64,000 bases of DNA, taken from Botryosphaeria dothidea. Its lineage: Eukaryota > Ascomycota > Dothideomycetes > Botryosphaeriales > Botryosphaeriaceae. Under the pieces are notes generated by a model. That model had not been told where the DNA came from. It worked only from the letters and a program-made list of their open reading frames with translations, and made no database searches. Where the stretch lies: NCBI GenBank assembly GCA_011503125.2, contig WWBZ02000033.1, positions 4,402,001-4,466,000 of the forward strand, in the 5' to 3' direction. The position numbers and the translations under genes were made by a program. Below are positions 32,951 to 45,720 of this stretch, piece after piece (positions within the stretch are counted from its first letter, which is position 1; every line of letters starts with the position of its first letter).

Positions 32951-35754
32951 TATTTATTTATTTATTTATTTAGTTTAACGTCCCTTTTCAGTCATAGACT
33001 ATTAGAGACGGGGCCGGAGGGCCCGTTTCTATATGCTGTACTATACGCGGTGCTAGAGGGGTCGGTGGTAATACAAGAAATAGTGACGCTTTGGCGATCC
33101 CGTGCTACTACAGTAACCCTTAGGCTTCCTGCCGGGCGTAAACGAGATAGGAGATAGTAGTAGGAAACGCTAAGTACAAAGGAAGGGGGAGGAAGTATTA
33201 GGGGAGTTCTAAAGAGTGGACGGCGGGATATATTTATACCTCGTTAGGCAGGTCGTTTAACTGCTACCGTCGGGTAGTAATCTTCGATTTTTCTAGGAAT
33301 TTAACTAGTAGGTCTCTTCCTAGCTTCGTTAAGAATAGATTATTAGGGTCGAGTCTCTACTTCCCTAATACCTCCTTTATAGAAACTCGGAGGTCTTTAT
33401 AAAGCCGGCACTCGGTAAGTAGGTAGTAGGGGGTCTAAGCGGTTATCCGGTTATAGCGGTACTTATCGTCTTCGGAGAGGTTAAAGCGGTATAGGTAGGA
33501 CTTAAAGTAGCTATATTCTAACTTTAGTTAGTAGAAGGCCGAGGCTATCTCCCGCGAGTTAGTAGGGGGGTTAAACCTTCGTCTAGCTGCTAATCCGTAC
33601 CTTCGCTTATAAGGGGAATCTAGGGCAGACTTAAGCTTCTCTTTCTATATTATAAGGCTTTTAGCTTTAACTACGCTATAGTAGTAGCTAATTAAAATCG
33701 GAGCCTTATTAATAGATATAAAGGTAGCTTTCTTTATAAGTATATCTACTTCCTCGTTTCTCTATATACTAATATATTCTAGGTACTATTCTAGGGCGAC
33801 TATATTTCTCCGGGTAATTAGCTCCTTAGCTAGTTTAATAGCTCTACCTAGGCGGGCCTACTCTAGTATATTTAAAGGTATTAATAGTCGTTTAATAGCT
33901 GCCTAATTATCTACGTAGATCCGGATATCTTTATTAGTAAACCTTTTATCTACGGCGAGTTTTAGAGCTTAGATTAGTTCTTCTACCTCTCCGTTATAGA
34001 CTAAACTCTTTATACTAAGGTTTTTAGAGACTATAGTAGAGGGTTTTACTCTTAACTAGCTATAGTCGTATATAGCTACTTCTACTTTAATATTTCCTTC
34101 TTTAAATAGTACCGAAGCGTCTAAGTAGATTATTATACGGTTATCTAAAGACTCTCTCTAGTCCTAAGTATAAGTAGCTCCGGTAGTAGCCTTATTCTAG
34201 ATAGAGATTCTAGTAGTATAGAGGAGGAGGTCCGCCTAAGGTAAGAAGAGGAAAGAGTTAACTACTTTAAGATTAGCTAGCTACTTCTCTCGTAGCTATT
34301 TAATTCGTTCTAGCTATATTATTACCCTATCTTTTCTTCTTTCTAGGTTAATCTTCTCTAGTTCGATTTAGATAGAGTAGTCTTCTCTAATTAGATTTAT
34401 CCGGAAGACGTACTTCCTTATATTAGTATCTAGCCGGATCTCTACTAGTAGGATTCTACTCTCGATTTCTATTAGAATTATTAGTATAGTTCTAAATACT
34501 TCTAGAATCTTACGGAGGGCTAGGTTCTATAGTATTTATACTTAGCTTTTAAACTATATCTATTTATTCTAGTAGAGTTCGGATCCGTAGTCGGTAACCG
34601 TAGTAATATATACTAGATATAGCTAGCGAGTGGCTTAAGAAGATAGCCCTCGTTTAATATTAGCTAGTCGGGAGAGCCTCTAGAAAGCTAAACGGGCTCG
34701 GCTAATTTTTATAGAGACCTAGTCTTTAAAGATTAAGCCGGGATTAAAGAAAATTTCTAACTAGCGGACTAGCTAGCCTAGCTTTATTATATTTCTATTA
34801 GAGAGTTAGATTATAGTTTATTAAGCCTTAGAGTCCCTCTTTTTAGAGCCGAAGTTAATAAGTTCCGTCTTCCGAAGGTTAAACTTAATATAGTTTTCTT
34901 TACCTCGTTTAAAAAGCTCTCTTACCTTCTCTTCTAGTAGACGTTTATTACGTTTATAACTACCGGAGCTAGTAATTAAAGTAATATTATTAATATATAA
35001 GAGGTAGGTAATTCTTAACTTAGAGAAGAGTTCGCGAAGGTAGATTAGGAAGAGGATAGGAGAGATAGGACTCCCCTAGGGGATTCCCGTCTCTATCGGA
35101 CTAAACTTCTCTATTTCTCTATTAAAAGAGCAGCCGAGCGTTCGGTTTCTTATAAATAATCTTACCTATAATAGTAGATTAACTAGGAGTTCTATTCGGG
35201 CTATAATTACTATAAGTTATTCGTCCGCTATATAGTTAAAAGTACTCTTTACGTTAAGAAATAGTATAGAGGTCTTCCGGCCTAGCCGTCTATTTTCTTA
35301 GACCTTATTTATAAGAAGTAGAGTAGTATCTATAGCTAACTTCTTTAGTCTTCCTTTAATCTAGAAGGGGTCGAGAAGATTAGAAGTCTTAGCTAGGTAG
35401 TCTAGCCTTTTTACTATAATTCGCTCTAGTACTTTATCTAGGTAGCTAAGAAGGAAGATAATTCGATAGAACTTTAGGTCCGTCGTATTCTTTTTTTCTT
35501 TTTCTAGTATAGCTCTAGTAGCTATTCGCTAATAGACGGGATAGTATTCGTATTTAAGTAGTATAGTAAATACTTAATAGAAGATATCTAGAGATACTCT
35601 ATACGTATAGGTAATAATCTCCTACGTAATAGCGTCTAGCCCCGGTATTTTTTCTTTTATCTAGGTAAGATATACGTACTCTAGCTCCCTTTTACTTAGT
35701 TTAGGCTAGTCCTATCTATCTAAGGGCTAGTACTCCGCCTAGTTAAACGGGTTT
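32951..35754 (-). mobile_element. LINE of a second family, RIP-mutated, 3' part
   Basis: A (TATT)n run at 32951-32972 is the 3' tail of a minus-strand non-LTR element. Reading right to left, RT motifs appear near 35060-35100 (PIETGIP-stop-GSPISPILFL, expected Gln codon now TAG) and near 34990 (YINNITLI, with two Asp codons changed to Asn). An RNase H-like stretch follows around 33900-34030 (SLVYNGEVEEL). It differs in sequence from the Tad-like copies to the right. It is broken at 35754 by the LTR of gypsy B, and its 5' part is not seen. Confidence 0.75.
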
Positions 35755-36126
35755 TATAATAAACGAATCTTAGAGGGCGGAGAGACGAGGTAACGAAGCC
35801 GGTAAAGATAGTAGGGATAAAGTAATGCCGAAGTATAAGGGTATAGTTTAAAGGGCGAGGGTACGAGATACGAGAGACGAGAGACGAGGGACGAGAGACG
35901 AGGAAGGCGAGTAAGATCTAATTTAAGGCGTACTAAGTTATACGCGAGGAATACTTATTACTAGACTAAAGAACTAACTATAAAGTAGAGGGGCGAGCTT
36001 TATATATATAAAGAACGAACTAAAATACTAGCTTTCTAATTTATAAGTAGATAAATCTAGATCTAGATTTTAAATTAACGAAGGTAAACGAGAGATAAGA
36101 GGTCTAAGTAAGCTACGTTTATAATA
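35755..36126 (-). repeat. 3' LTR of gypsy B (372 bp, RIP-mutated)
   Basis: Aligns without gaps to the solo LTR at 12996-13367. The terminal TG and CA have become TA through RIP (plus strand TATAATAAACG ... TTTATAATA). The flanking duplication cannot be checked because the far end of the element is not in view. Confidence 0.88.
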
Positions 36127-36149
36127 GTAGGCTCTCCTCTCTAGAGGTA

Positions 36150-39100
36150 AGTTTCTACGAGCCTTTAGCCTAAGAGTCGAGGTTTTAAAGAATAACGTTT
36201 ATAGAACGTATTAAGAGCCTTAAGGTCTTTAATAAGGTCGTAAGATTCCTAGGTTAGTATCGAGTAACTAGTCTATTTTACGAGGTATTTTAGTTATCTC
36301 TGAGTTGCTTTAACGTCTAGAATCTCTTCTATCTAATACTCTTCTTTGCCGTTAACGATAACGAGCGGAGGCGGAGGTTAGACTTAATTAGGCAAGAGAT
36401 TAGAGGCCGCGGGTTCGAGTAAAGAGACGTAAAATATAGAGTAGACTTTTATCGTTCTTAGTAGTTCTAGGCGGTAGATATAGGTCGAGATCTTTTTTAG
36501 GATAGGAAAGAAGCTAAGACGTTTAAAGTTAAGTTTATCTAAAGGCCTTATTATTAAGATATATCTTCTTAGAAGCTAAATAAGGTTACTAGGCTTAAAG
36601 ACGGGTGGCGAAATACGGTCTTTATTAGCCTATTCTACGTAAGCGTCTTATACGAATCGAATTTCTTAGCGAAGATAGTTTTTAAGGTTTTTAAGATTCT
36701 CTTAGAAGAGGCGTAGAGGTTCGAGGAGGGCTAAGATCGAGTCTTTTTATAGAATCTTATAACGAGAGTAGAAGCCGTAGTTTATAAAGAAAGGTATAAT
36801 CTTAGTCGTAGTCGAGATCGTATTATTATAAGCGAATTTAGTAAGAGAGAGAAAGTCGTTCTAATCGTCTTATTAATACGAAACGTAGGTACGTAGGTAT
36901 TATTCGAGAATAGCGTTAATACGCTCTATTTAGCCGTCGGTTTATAGGTAGAAAGCCGTACTAAAGTTAGTCTTAATAGATAGAGATCTACTAAGAGCTC
37001 TAGTAAATTTAGAGGTAAAAATCGAGCCGCGGTTAGATACGAAGTCGTCGGGTAAGCTATATAGTTAAAATACGTAGTCTCGATAAAGCTTAGTAAGCTC
37101 TATCGAATTAAGGGTTATTTAGTAAGAAATAAAGTAGGCTATTTTATTTAGTCGATCTACGACTACTAGTATAGTATCGAACGAGTTAGATATTAAAAGT
37201 CCCGTAATTAAATTAAGAGAAACGGATTACTAGCGGCGTTATAGTACTTTAAGAGGTTTTAAATATCTATAGAGAGTATATCGAGCGGGTAAAAAAATAT
37301 AACTACGCTAAAAAATCGACTCTAAGCTACGGCGCCGGGAGAGGGCTCTAGGAACTCTCTTAGATCTAGCGAGACTTAAAATACTACTTAGAGTAGCTAT
37401 AGCCGCGTCGTAGTTAATATAGAGGCCGTAGGAAGGGGCGAATAGCCCCCTCTAGTAACTACCTCTATCTAACTATAACGTATTTCTAATAAACTATAGG
37501 ATATCTAGTATAGCGTAGAATACGTTAAAAGAGCCTTAAAGATAGTAGATACTCTCCTCTAAGCCCTATAAGTATCCGCTAGCCTCTCTTTAGTCCTCTC
37601 TAGCTAAGTAAAAAATTTTCTTAATATTACTAAGATAATCTTCTAGGATTATATCTCTATATACTAGAAAGTAAATACTAAAGAACTCGGCCTTAAAGAT
37701 ATTCTTAAGAAAGTATAGTAAGTCTAGAAGATAGTTAGCTAACTCTAGACTACCTCTACGCCCGTAGTATCTAGCTAGGCTAATATTATAGCCCGAGTAG
37801 CCCTAAAGCCTTCTACCTCCCCGGCTACTACTAAGCTTACCCTATACTTCCTAGATAAAACTAATAGATAAAAGATCGCTAATCTCTCTAATAAGGCTAT
37901 TATTAAGAAGATTTAGATATAGAAAAGTCTAGCGTATAAAAAGATACTAGCTACTAAGAAGCTTCCTAGTAGGAACGTTAAGCTCTTTATATCTAATACT
38001 TAGACTAGAGTAGTCCTCCTCTAGAACTAAGAATAAACTATAGAACTAGATAGAAAAGTCCGCTCTAACTAGTAGCTCTATTTAGTACTAGTCTATAACG
38101 TCCCCCTTAAAGATATTAATATTAAGAATCCCTAGGCCGCCTAAACCCTTTAGAATTAGAATCTATCCCTATATCTAGAACTACGTATTAGTAAGCTAGC
38201 CTAGCTAAAGAGGAAGCTCCTAAAGAGAAAAACTTACTTAGCGATTATTCTTAGTACTATAAACCCCGAGGTAGCTAACTAAATTATTACTAAAGAACTT
38301 ATTAGTAACTATACGCTCTATATAGTAGAATACTATAGTATAGCCTTTATAGTAACCTAGTACTTTAAGTACTAGGACTATAGCTATATCTCTATCTACT
38401 ATAGAAGAAAGAATAAGTATAGCTAGTATATAGAGATATATAATACCTAAGAGTGCCCTAAGAAAAAAATATAGTATATAAACTACTTATAAAAGTATAC
38501 GGCCTAGAGTAACGCCTATCTAGTACGTAGAGCCTACTAGGTAAAGGCTATCTAGGCCCGCCTAGCGGCTCTAGAGAGGTATAAAATAGAATACCCTATA
38601 GCTAAGATATAGCCCTAAACTAACTAGTTAACGGTCGGGCTAAAAAAGAGGTCTAGAGAAAAGAAGCCGACTAAGAGAGGGCTAGGTAGGCTAAGAGACT
38701 TAAGCCGCCCCCTACCTTCTAACTAAATACGGTTTACCGGACTTAATAGCTTCTAGTATACCTCTAGGAAAGAGCCCGCGGGAATCCCCTCCGCCTCGTA
38801 GCCTATACTACCGACTTTCTTATAGCCTAACTTAGAGATAGAAGAAAGTTAATATTAGATATAGGCGCTTTCTCTATCGTATAGTATAACGTCTATAAGA
38901 GTAAGAATAGGGTAATACTCCCGCTCTTTAAGGAGATAGACCTAAAAATCTACTATATCCTAGCTATTTAGAAACCCTAGAGGAACCCGAGGGTTAAGAT
39001 AATAGTAAGATATTCTACCTACTATATAGTTTTCCCTTAGAAGAGGACGGTAAGAACCTACTTCTTTATAAGTAAGGCTATTACTCCTAACTCCTAGTAA

Positions 39101-42100
39101 GTAATAGTCTACTTACTAGATCTTATTATACTATCTCTTACTACTAAAATACGTATAATCTATATCTATAACTACTATAATCCTCCGCTAGCCTCTTATA
39201 CTAGTATAGCTCTAGAAATCCTACTTCTTCTACTAGAAGTTCTTAGAAAACTAAAAGAGTATATCCTCTTAGGGGACTTTAATCTCTACTATTCTATCTA
39301 GAGAGATATAATCTCTCTAATATACTATACTCTAGCGGATAATCTAATTAAGATAGCTACTATAGCTAATCTTAACCTCGTCCTTCTAAGAAGTACTATT
39401 ACTAGACGAGATAGTAGTAGTAAGAGTACTCTAGATCTTATCTTTATATTACGGTAGCTAGAGAAGAGAATTCTTAGCTATAGAGTTAGCTAGAAGTTTA
39501 AATTATTCTCTAACTACCTATCTATCCTTACTATACTTAATTTTTCTTTTACCTCCGTAGAACTACGCCCTCTAAGGCTCTAGTAGAAGAAAATAGACTA
39601 GAAGAGAACTAATAATATACTCTAATTAAAGCTCGAACACCTTAAAATAGCCCCTCTTAATACTAAAGTAGACCTAGATTACTTTACTATACTACTCTAG
39701 GAGGCTATCTAAAGAATAATCTAAGAGACTATTCTAGTAGCGAGACCCTCGCCCTAGGCCTCTATATAATAGATAAAGAAGTATTCGGACCTAGTATACT
39801 AGGTAAGAGTAGCTAGAAGAAAGTAGATAGCTATAGAAAGAAAGAAGAACTAGATAGTATACTAAACTATTACTAATAGTAAGAAGAGGTAGATTAGAAG
39901 AGATAGAATAAAAGTATAGCGTAGAATAGTAGCTAAGATTACCTTAGACCTATCTATACTCTAGAAGCTCTTAAAGTAGGTAAGAATAAAAGTATAAGAA
40001 CTACTAGCTCTATTCTAGTTCCTACCCCTCTAGGAAGTAGATAGATAACTACGCTACGATAATCCGGCTAAGATAGAAATTCTTATTAACTAGTTCTTTC
40101 TTCCTTCTAGGGCTACCGACCTCTTAGACCTAGATAGATATATATACCTAGTACTAGTAGAGATCCCCTAAGACCTCGCCGAAGAGTAGGTTATCTATAC
40201 TATTAAGAAGCTTTCCCTAAATAAAATACTAGGCCTAGATAAGATTATTAATAGGTTTCTAAAGTAGTATACTTAGATACTAAGTAGACTACTTACTAGG
40301 CTCTTCTAGAGATACCTCGTATTTAAATACTATTCTAGATAGTTTAAAAGCTCTATTACCGTAGTCCTTAGAAAACTATAGAGGGATAACTATATTAAAG
40401 CTAAGTTATTTAGACCGATTACTTTACTTAATATACTAGGAAAGCTACTTAAGAGGATTATAGTAGATCGGATCTTCTAGGCTACTAAGGCCTATAAACT
40501 ACTCTTCGATATATAAATAGAAGCTAAGAGAAATAGATTAGTAGTAGTAGCCCTCGACCTACTTACGGAATAGATCTATACTATCTAGGCGTAAGATTCT
40601 AGGCTAGTAGCCTTAGTCCTTAGCCTAGATATCTTAGGAGTATACGACTATATATCTTATAGGAGGCTTCTCTATAATATAAGAATAGTAAGGCTCCTAG
40701 TATAGATAGAAAGATTTACTTAATCCTTTCTATAGGACCGTACTACTTAGCTATCCTTCGGAGACTTTATTAGTCTATTAATCTAGACCCTAACTAGAAT
40801 TCTCTAGAGATCCTTACTATCTCCGATACTCTATCTATTCTTTACGTCTAATCTACTTATATAGCTACGTAGGGGCAATACCTTCCCCCTTAGATTCGTC
40901 GATAATACTAATATTCTAACCTTTAGTAGATCTATAGAATAGAACTATAGGATACTAGAGGAAGTATATTAAATTTACGAGCACTAGGTAGCTACCTACG
41001 GGTTAGCTTTCTCGCCTAATAAGTATTACCTTATTTATTTTATAAGAAAACTAAGGAGATTTAATATAGTAGTAGGGATCCGTATTCCTAGATTTACTAG
41101 ATGTCTAGAGCCTATAATAAAGATTCTAGGAGTCTACGTAGATAATAAGCTTAGATAGAAACTCTATATTAGGGAAATAGGAGCTAAGGTAATTAAATAG
41201 TATATATCTCTATCTAGACTCGTAGCGTCTACCTAGAGAGCCTTATTTACTAAAGCCCGCTATATCTATACGGCCGTAGTAAGGCTAGTTCTTACCTACG
41301 GCTATAGAATATAGTATACCCTAAAGGAAACCCTAGGGTAGAGAAAAATAGCTATCTAGCTACTAAAGAAGATCTAAAACTAGTACCTACGTACTATCTT
41401 AGGGGCGTATAAGTTAACTAGTATATAGACCTTAGAGTATAAGACGGGGATTCCCCTACTCTTACTATATCTAGACGAACTAGTACTAGTATAGGCTATT
41501 AGAGCTAGGGATAGCCTAGTCGCGGTAGTAGTAGAAGAAACTTACTAGAGTATTAAATAGATAGCTCGGGCTACTCTAAGTACTAGAGGCGCCGCTAGCC
41601 CGGCTAGAAGAACCCTACTTAGAAAAAAGACAAACTTACTTCTTAACTACTACCCCTCTACCTACTAGAGTCTTCCGGAGCGAACGAAGCTACGTATAGT
41701 ATATAGGAATAAGTAGAAGGAGAGATAGATAAAGTCTACTAGCTAGGGAAGATAAAATAAGCTAGTAGCCTAAAGTATATAGTAGAACCTAAAAATTAGA
41801 TAAATCTATAGCGAACTATCTAAGCTATAGAGTATACTCGCTACTCTACTACGTATAGAGTATATTAGACTAAAGAACTTTCTCTTAAGGCGTAAGGTAC
41901 TAGAGTATCCTAGCTCTATCTATCTATACGGCTAGTATAGATAAACCCTAAAGTATATTCTCTTTTTCTACCTCTACTTCTAATAGAATAGAGTATAGAT
42001 ACTCTAAAGAGTAGGGACTACGGACTACTACTTCCTCCTCTTAATAAAGAAGGGGATAAAAGTAGTAATAGGCTAGTTCCTACGCCTAGGGCTACTTAAT

Positions 42101-44375
42101 TAGTTTAGTCTAGCTAGAGAACTAATCTAAAAGAATAACTAGAAAGAGGAACTAGAAGAACTACCGGGAATACTAGGACCCGGATAACTACGAGGATAAG
42201 AACTAAAAGAGTAGGGCTAGTAGGCGAATATAGAGCTACTATAGTAGCCGCTACCGATAAGAAGGAAAAATAGAACTAGTAGGAATAAATAGGCCTAGAT
42301 AGAAAGGAGAGGTTTTTACTAGGCGAAAAGGTTTTCCCCCTCGAGTAAAATAACTATAAATAGCTAGCCCCGTATAGACCCGTAAGGGAGCTATATCGGG
42401 AAGAAATAAATTTATCTATCTATCTATATCGAGCGGGTTTAATTCTTTAGTAGGTCTTATAGTTTCGTATAAAACGAGCTACTATCTAGCGTAGACCTAG
42501 CTACTAGAAATTACGAGTAACGAGTTTAAATATTACTACTTAGCCTAGGTATCTAGTAGCCGGATACGAGTATCGAGAGCTAATAATTCTTTAGCGGAGG
42601 CTTAGATCTTTAGAAATATAGATAAATCTATTAACTAGTAAGAGACTATCGTTATCTTTAGAATATACGCCTAAATCTATCTTAGAATATCGAAGTACGT
42701 AGATATTAAGTACGGTAAGAATCTCTTATCTAAGAGTATTCTTATCGAGTACTAAGCGAATTTTACTAGCTAGAGACGGTTCTAGTCTAGCGATTAAATA
42801 GCGAGTAGAAATAAGAGTCGAAATTTTAAATTTTTTAGAGGTAAGAATCGTAGTAGGGGGTAGGCGCCTCTCTCGAGTAGGAAGGTCTCCTAACCGTCTT
42901 ATTAACGTATCCGCGCGTTAATTCTTAGTTTCTAGGCGGTAGACGATCTTAAAGTCGAGTTCTAAGAGTTTAATTACCTAGCGTACTTACCGACGGTTTA
43001 AGATTTACTTAGAGATAAAGCTAGTTAAATTCGAGTAATCTATAAGAACGAGGAGTAGCGAGGAGAGGTTAATAACGAGAGAACGGTATTTCTTTAGGGC
43101 TTCTATAATAGCTAAAAGTTTCTTATCCTCGATACCGTAGTTCTACTCTACGAAGGTTATTTTCTAAGAGTAGTAGGCGATAAGATATAGGATTCTTCTA
43201 CTATTATCGTAGGTTACCTATTAGAATAAAATTACGGAGATAATAAAGTTAAATAAGTTAGTTTTAAGGATAGTTTCGAGTTAGGAGTTAAAGTATCGGA
43301 GGATTAGGTAAGAGTAGAAGGCTTTCTTAAGATAAGTAAATACCTTATTTTATTCTTTTTTCTAAGTAAAACGAATATTCTTAGCTAGGAGCCTAAAGAG
43401 GGCTCTAGCTTTTCGAGAGTATCCTTTAATAAATCTTTAGTAAAAGTTTATAAAGCTAAGAAACGATTAAAGATCTTTAACTAAGCGAGGAGTCTTCTAG
43501 TCTCTTACGGCGGCTACTTTAGCCGGGTCTATAAAGATATCGTCTAAGAAGATAACGAAGCTAAGAAACGTAGTCGAAGTCGTATAGAAGTCGTATTTTT
43601 CGCCTTTTACGTATAGGCCTACTTTACGAAGTTTTTCGAGAACTAATTAGACGTATTCGTAGTACTTCTCTTCTATTTCTAAGTAGATAAGAATATTATC
43701 TAGATAGACGACGTACTAGCGGTTAAGATATTTACGTAGCGTATTATTAACGAATTATTAGTAGGTAGTAGGCGTATTCGTAAGGCTAAAGAGTATAATA
43801 AAGTACTCGTATAGGCTATAGCGAGTTCTAAAGGCGGTTAAATATTCGGAGTCTTTCTTAATTCGGATAAGATTATAAGTACCGCGAAGATCGAGTCGAG
43901 TAAAAATACGAGAGCCTTAAAGTTAACGGAGAGTCTCGTTAATTAAGGGAAGTAGATAACGGTTCTTTTTCGTAATACCGTTTAGTTCGCGATAATCTAT
44001 ATAAAAATAAAGGCCGCTACCTAGTTTCTTAATAAAGAGAATAGAGGACGTAGAGGATAAGAATAAGGGCCGAATAAAACCTTTCTTAAGGTTCTTATTA
44101 AGATATTCGCGTAGAGCCTTAAGCTCTAAATCGGATATTAAGTAGAGAGAACCGAATAGAGGTTTCTTACCCTCTTTTAGCGAAACCTTATAATTAATAT
44201 ATCGATATAGGAAAAGCTTATCGGCTTCTTTCTTAGTAAAGAAAAAAAGAAGATAATAAAATCGAGCTAGGATTCGTAAGTAGAGGGTTTCGAGTTCTTA
44301 TTCCGGGGTTTATTATTCCGTTTTTTTAAAGCTTTTAAGGTATTCTTAGATTTCCTTAATTAATACGGTATAGAT
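36150..44375 (-). pseudogene. pol of gypsy B: RT, RNase H, integrase (interrupted)
   Basis: RT: the minus-strand reading YVVYLDNILIY near 43680-43720 is the YxDD catalytic motif with the second Asp changed to Asn. RNase H lies around 42500-43200. Integrase: LPDDFVSNRGSIFTSKF near 37000-37060 matches the family's (D)-S-D-R-G-S-x-F-T-S, again with Asp to Asn. Stops at former Trp/Gln codons are everywhere. The coding order on the minus strand is continuous when 37291-42424 and one copy of its 14-bp target duplication are removed. Confidence 0.82.
37291..42424 (+). mobile_element. Tad-like LINE copy 2, full length with target duplication
   Basis: About 5.1 kb, from AAAAAAATATAAC to a (TATC)n tail. 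The 14-bp duplication TATATCGAGCGGGT flanks it (37277-37290, 42425-42438), inside gypsy B. ORF1 region 37300-38750 keeps traces of zinc knuckles. ORF2: apurinic-type endonuclease about 38790-39600 (ILLGDFNLYY, LDLIF), RT about 40160-41050 (SPILYLFFTSNLL; FVDNTNIL for FADD), and a C-terminal region to about 42340. Stops at every expected Gln/Trp codon. Some 180-base runs (38881-39060) contain no CA or TG. Best reference copy in the window. Confidence 0.92.
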
Positions 44376-45286
44376 AAAAAAATATAACTATACTAAAAAA
44401 TCGACTCTAAGCTACGGCGCCGGAAGAGGACCCTAGGGACTCTTCTAGGCTTCGCGAGTTCTAAAATAGTACTTAAGATAACTATAGCCGCGAAGTAGTT
44501 AATATAGAGAATATAGGAAGAGGCGAATAGCCTCTTCTAGTAACTACCTCTATCTAGCTCTAATATATTCCTAAGAAACCGTAGAGTACCTAGTATAGCG
44601 TAGAATATATTAAGAGAGCCTTAAAAATAGTAGATACCCTCCTCTAAGCTCTATAAATATCCGCTAGCCTCTCTTTAGTTCTCTCTAGCTAAGTAAAAAA
44701 TTTTCTCGATATTACTAAGATAATCTTCTAAAATTATATTACTATCTACTAGAAGGTAGCTACTAAGAAGTTAGGCCTTAAGAATATTCTTAAAGAGATC
44801 TAATAGATTTAAAAGATAGTTAACCGTATCTAGGCTATCTCTATATCTATATCTAATACTCGTAGCTAGATATAAATTATAGTCTAAGTAGCCCCGAAGC
44901 TCCCTACCCTCCTAGCTACTACTAAACTTATTCTCTACTTTCTAAAGATAGTAAATAGATAAGAAATAGCTAAGCTCTTAAATAAGATAATTATTAGAAA
45001 GATCTAGGTAGGAAAAAGCTAGGTATATAAGAAAGTATTTACTACTAAGAAGCTCCTAAGTAGAGACGTTAGAATCTTTATATTAGATAAAGTAACTAGA
45101 ATAGCCTTTCTTTAGAACTAGAAATAGACTATAGAACTAGGAAAAGAAGTTAGGCCTAACTAGTAGCTATACTTAGTACTAGTATATAACGTTCCTCGAG
45201 AAGAAATCGATACTATAGATCTCTAAGCTATCTAAACTATCTAGAAGTAGAATCTATCTCTATACCTAGAACTACGTATTAGTAAG

Positions 45287-45484
45287 TAATGGAATGCATG
45301 GACTGTAGTGGAGGCCATGGGCCTGGAATGACTCTTCCTTTGTTCTCTTTGTTCACTCGCATCTCCAAGACTATTGGCAGATTAGCTCTAATAGCTCGCT
45401 TAACGAGCAGAGCTTGGCAGTTGGGTATATCAACCCCTGCCAACTCTCTCTTCAATCGATCATCCTTTCGCACCACATCCATCA
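45287..45484 (+). repeat. 5' LTR of the copia element
   Basis: 198 bp, almost free of RIP apart from its first bases (TAATGG for TGATGG). Nearly identical to the solo LTR at 20532-20729. Confidence 0.95.
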
Positions 45485-45502
45485 GGTTATAAGCCCGGCC
45501 CG
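45485..45502 (+). promoter_or_regulatory. Copia primer-binding site (initiator-tRNA internal half)
   Basis: GGTTATAAGCCCGGCC directly follows the LTR. With one RIP change undone (TATAAG from TATGAG) it is complementary to GGGCTCATAACC, the anticodon stem-loop of the eukaryotic initiator methionine tRNA, including its CAT anticodon. Copia and Ty5 are known to prime from such a half-tRNA. The complementarity is seen; the use is inferred. Confidence 0.65.
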
Positions 45503-45720
45503 CCTCTTCGACGAGCCACTCGCGACTGGATCAATATCTACTCGTCACCTGCGCATATTCGCAACGACACATTCAGCGGCCCTCTTTATTTGAGCAACCC
45601 GCGCCCCGTGGCCCTCAATTCGAGTAACCCACACTTAGCGGCCCTCTTTATTAGAGCAACCCGCGCCCGGCATTTCAAAGCCACCCAACCCTCCCGGACA
45701 AACGCACTATTTACCAAGCA

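Larger units (their letters stand above)
35755..44375 (-). mobile_element. Ty3/gypsy element B (minus), split by LINE copy 2
   Basis: Read right to left. The visible part begins in the protease/RT region (44375), continues through RT, RNase H and integrase, a purine tract (AGAGAGGAGAG on the minus strand, 36131-36141) and the 3' LTR (35755-36126). LINE copy 2 interrupts it at 37291-42424. Its gag and 5' LTR are not found; they would lie beyond the LINE that breaks it at 44376 and may be outside the window. Heavily RIP-mutated. Confidence 0.85.
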
